A stretch of DNA of 64,000 bases. It comes from JBBDNC01 sp040877875 (GTDB taxonomy: Bacteria > Bacteroidota > Rhodothermia > Balneolales > Balneolaceae). Positions 63,221 through 64,000 of this stretch are shown here, one piece after another. How positions within the stretch are numbered: the first letter of the stretch is position 1; each line of letters opens with the position of its first letter. The DNA lies in NCBI GenBank assembly GCA_040877875.1, contig JBBDNC010000115.1:23941-87940 (forward strand), read 5' to 3'. A model generated the notes under the pieces. The model did no database searches. It saw nothing but the letters and a program-made list of their open reading frames with translations, and was not told the DNA's origin. The position numbers and the translations under genes are program-made.

Positions 63221-63879
63221 TTACTCTGAAAAATGTATCGGTAATGTACAACTACCGTCCGGTTCTTGACCGAATTGATTTTACACTGGATAATGGAGAG
63301 TTCTGTTATCTGATCGGTAAAACGGGAGCGGGAAAAAGTTCGTTTTTAAAACTTCTGTACCGGGACATCAAACCGGACGAGGGGAAAATTCGTGTGGCGG
63401 ATTTCGATGTAACCACCCTGCCGGATCGGGAGGTACCTTATCTTCGACGCTGTCTGGGTATCGTTTTTCAGGATTTTCAACTGATGCCGGATCGGGATGT
63501 ATTTGAGAACATTGCCTTTGCGCTGGAGGTAACCGGGAATCGTAAAAAATTTATCAAACAGAGAGTCCAGGAAGTCCTCCGAATGGTCGGATTAAGCCAC
63601 AGGAGAAATTCGATGCCGGACGATTTGTCCGGCGGGGAGCAACAGCGGGTTGTCATAGCAAGGGCCCTGGCCAATGAACCCCGAATCATGCTGGCAGATG
63701 AACCGACCGGCAACCTGGATCCCGAAGCTTCCCGTGAGATTATGGAACTTCTTAAACAAATCAGTAACCGGGGAATGGCCGTGCTGATGGTAACCCATGA
63801 TTATGATACGGTGAGACGCTTCCCGTTCCGGACGATGGAACTGAGTAACGGCAAACTGGAGAGAGTCCGCGTTCTATGA
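63202..63879 (+). CDS. ftsE: FtsE-like cell-division ABC ATPase
   Basis: The 225-residue ATPase is the size of FtsE and has Walker A (GKTGAGKSS near residue 40), the signature LSGGEQQRVVIARAL and Walker B IMLADEPTGNLD, together with the FtsE-typical GIVFQDFQLMPDRDVFENI stretch. FtsE with FtsX controls peptidoglycan hydrolases at the divisome. FtsX would normally follow; no partner is complete in the remaining 121 bases, so it may lie beyond the window or elsewhere. It overlaps the methyltransferase gene by 19 bases. Confidence 0.87.
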   Translation: MAENAVITLKNVSVMYNYRPVLDRIDFTLDNGEFCYLIGKTGAGKSSFLKLLYRDIKPDEGKIRVADFDVTTLPDREVPYLRRCLGIVFQDFQLMPDRDVFENIAFALEVTGNRKKFIKQRVQEVLRMVGLSHRRNSMPDDLSGGEQQRVVIARALANEPRIMLADEPTGNLDPEASREIMELLKQISNRGMAVLMVTHDYDTVRRFPFRTMELSNGKLERVRVL

Positions 63880-63969
63880 AGTGAAGAGGATGATGTTTCT
63901 CCATTCTCCTGTTTCGAACCTGATACGGGATCAATCAAATAGTATTTTAACGTGAGTTCGAGATAAAAA

Positions 63970-64000
63970 ATGGAGGTATTTTCAAGTAAAAAAGCAGGAA
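63970..64000 (+). CDS. Possible start of a gene cut by the right edge
   Basis: An ATG at 63970 opens a frame MEVFSSKKAG that is still open at the window end, 90 bases after the FtsE-like gene on the same strand. Only ten codons are visible, so neither its reality nor its product can be judged; it does not look like a typical FtsX start. Confidence 0.25.
   Translation, partial: MEVFSSKKAG

Noticed and set aside
1..64000. tRNA, rRNA, CRISPR array or phage/transposase genes
   Set aside because: Intergenic regions were read for cloverleaf-like ends, regular spaced repeats and integrase or transposase motifs; none was found.

Overview
The window looks like a chromosome segment of a Gram-negative member of the Bacteroidota/Rhodothermota/Balneolota group; Balneolaceae is my best guess. 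Supporting signs are a SusC/SusD pair with an ECF sigma factor and FecR, DUF2480 and GWxTD proteins, a BamD lipoprotein, a fused two-domain 2-oxo acid dehydrogenase E1, and a TAnnTTTG-type promoter. No phage, insertion sequence with a transposase, CRISPR array, rRNA or tRNA was recognised. Most of the window is conserved chromosomal core; the accessory parts lie mainly at 12-18 kb, 28-29 kb and 56-60 kb.

Layout: 0-6.4 kb (+) is an iron-sulphur assembly block: sufB (cut by the left edge), sufC, sufD, sufS, an Nfu scaffold, an A-type carrier and a DUF2480 gene. 6.4-12 kb (+) holds isoprenoid genes (type 2 IPP isomerase, GGPP-like synthase), bamD, nadD and der. 12-14.1 kb (+) holds an isolated NuoI-like ferredoxin and unknown genes. 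14.3-25.6 kb (-) is a nutrient-uptake and signalling locus: ECF sigma factor, FecR anti-sigma, SusC with STN domain, SusD, a terminator, then a large haem-binding beta-propeller/HEAT lipoprotein and a Tat-exported sugar-isomerase-like protein. 25.9-28.3 kb has a lone receiver protein (+) and a RimB-like protease/RimK ligase/DUF952 cluster (-).

At 28.4-29.3 kb two inverted copies of a ~172-bp non-coding repeat flank a small membrane-protein gene; a third, decayed copy is at 47.6 kb. 29.3-31.2 kb (-) is a spermidine operon (speD, pyruvoyl arginine decarboxylase, speE). 31.5 kb (+) is the fused E1 gene. 33.5-47.3 kb (-) is housekeeping: holA, asnS, an M16 protease, then rimP-nusA-infB-rbfA-truB-ribF-rpsO-pnp with a promoter/hairpin leader and a clear terminator after pnp. 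47.8-50.1 kb has a DUF192 lipoprotein (+), coaE and prfB (-, programmed +1 frameshift). 50.2-55.4 kb (-) has a small ElaB-like protein and two halves of an asymmetric heterodimeric ABC exporter with an RNase Z-like gene between them. 55.6-59.9 kb (-) has an amine-oxidase-like flavoprotein, an AtuA-family protein and an acyl-CoA carboxylase beta subunit. 60.0-63.9 kb (+) is a tight operon: GWxTD protein, pdxA, methyltransferase, FtsE-like ATPase.

The strongest unexplained signals are the inverted repeat pair around the 28.6-kb gene, the sigma/FecR/SusCD locus joined to redox and isomerase genes instead of glycosidases, the RNase Z-like protein with an altered metal motif (HxDxDH) between two ABC half-transporters, and the leader structures of the rimP and rpsO transcripts. 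All functional statements come from reading translated sequence and family memory; no database search was run.
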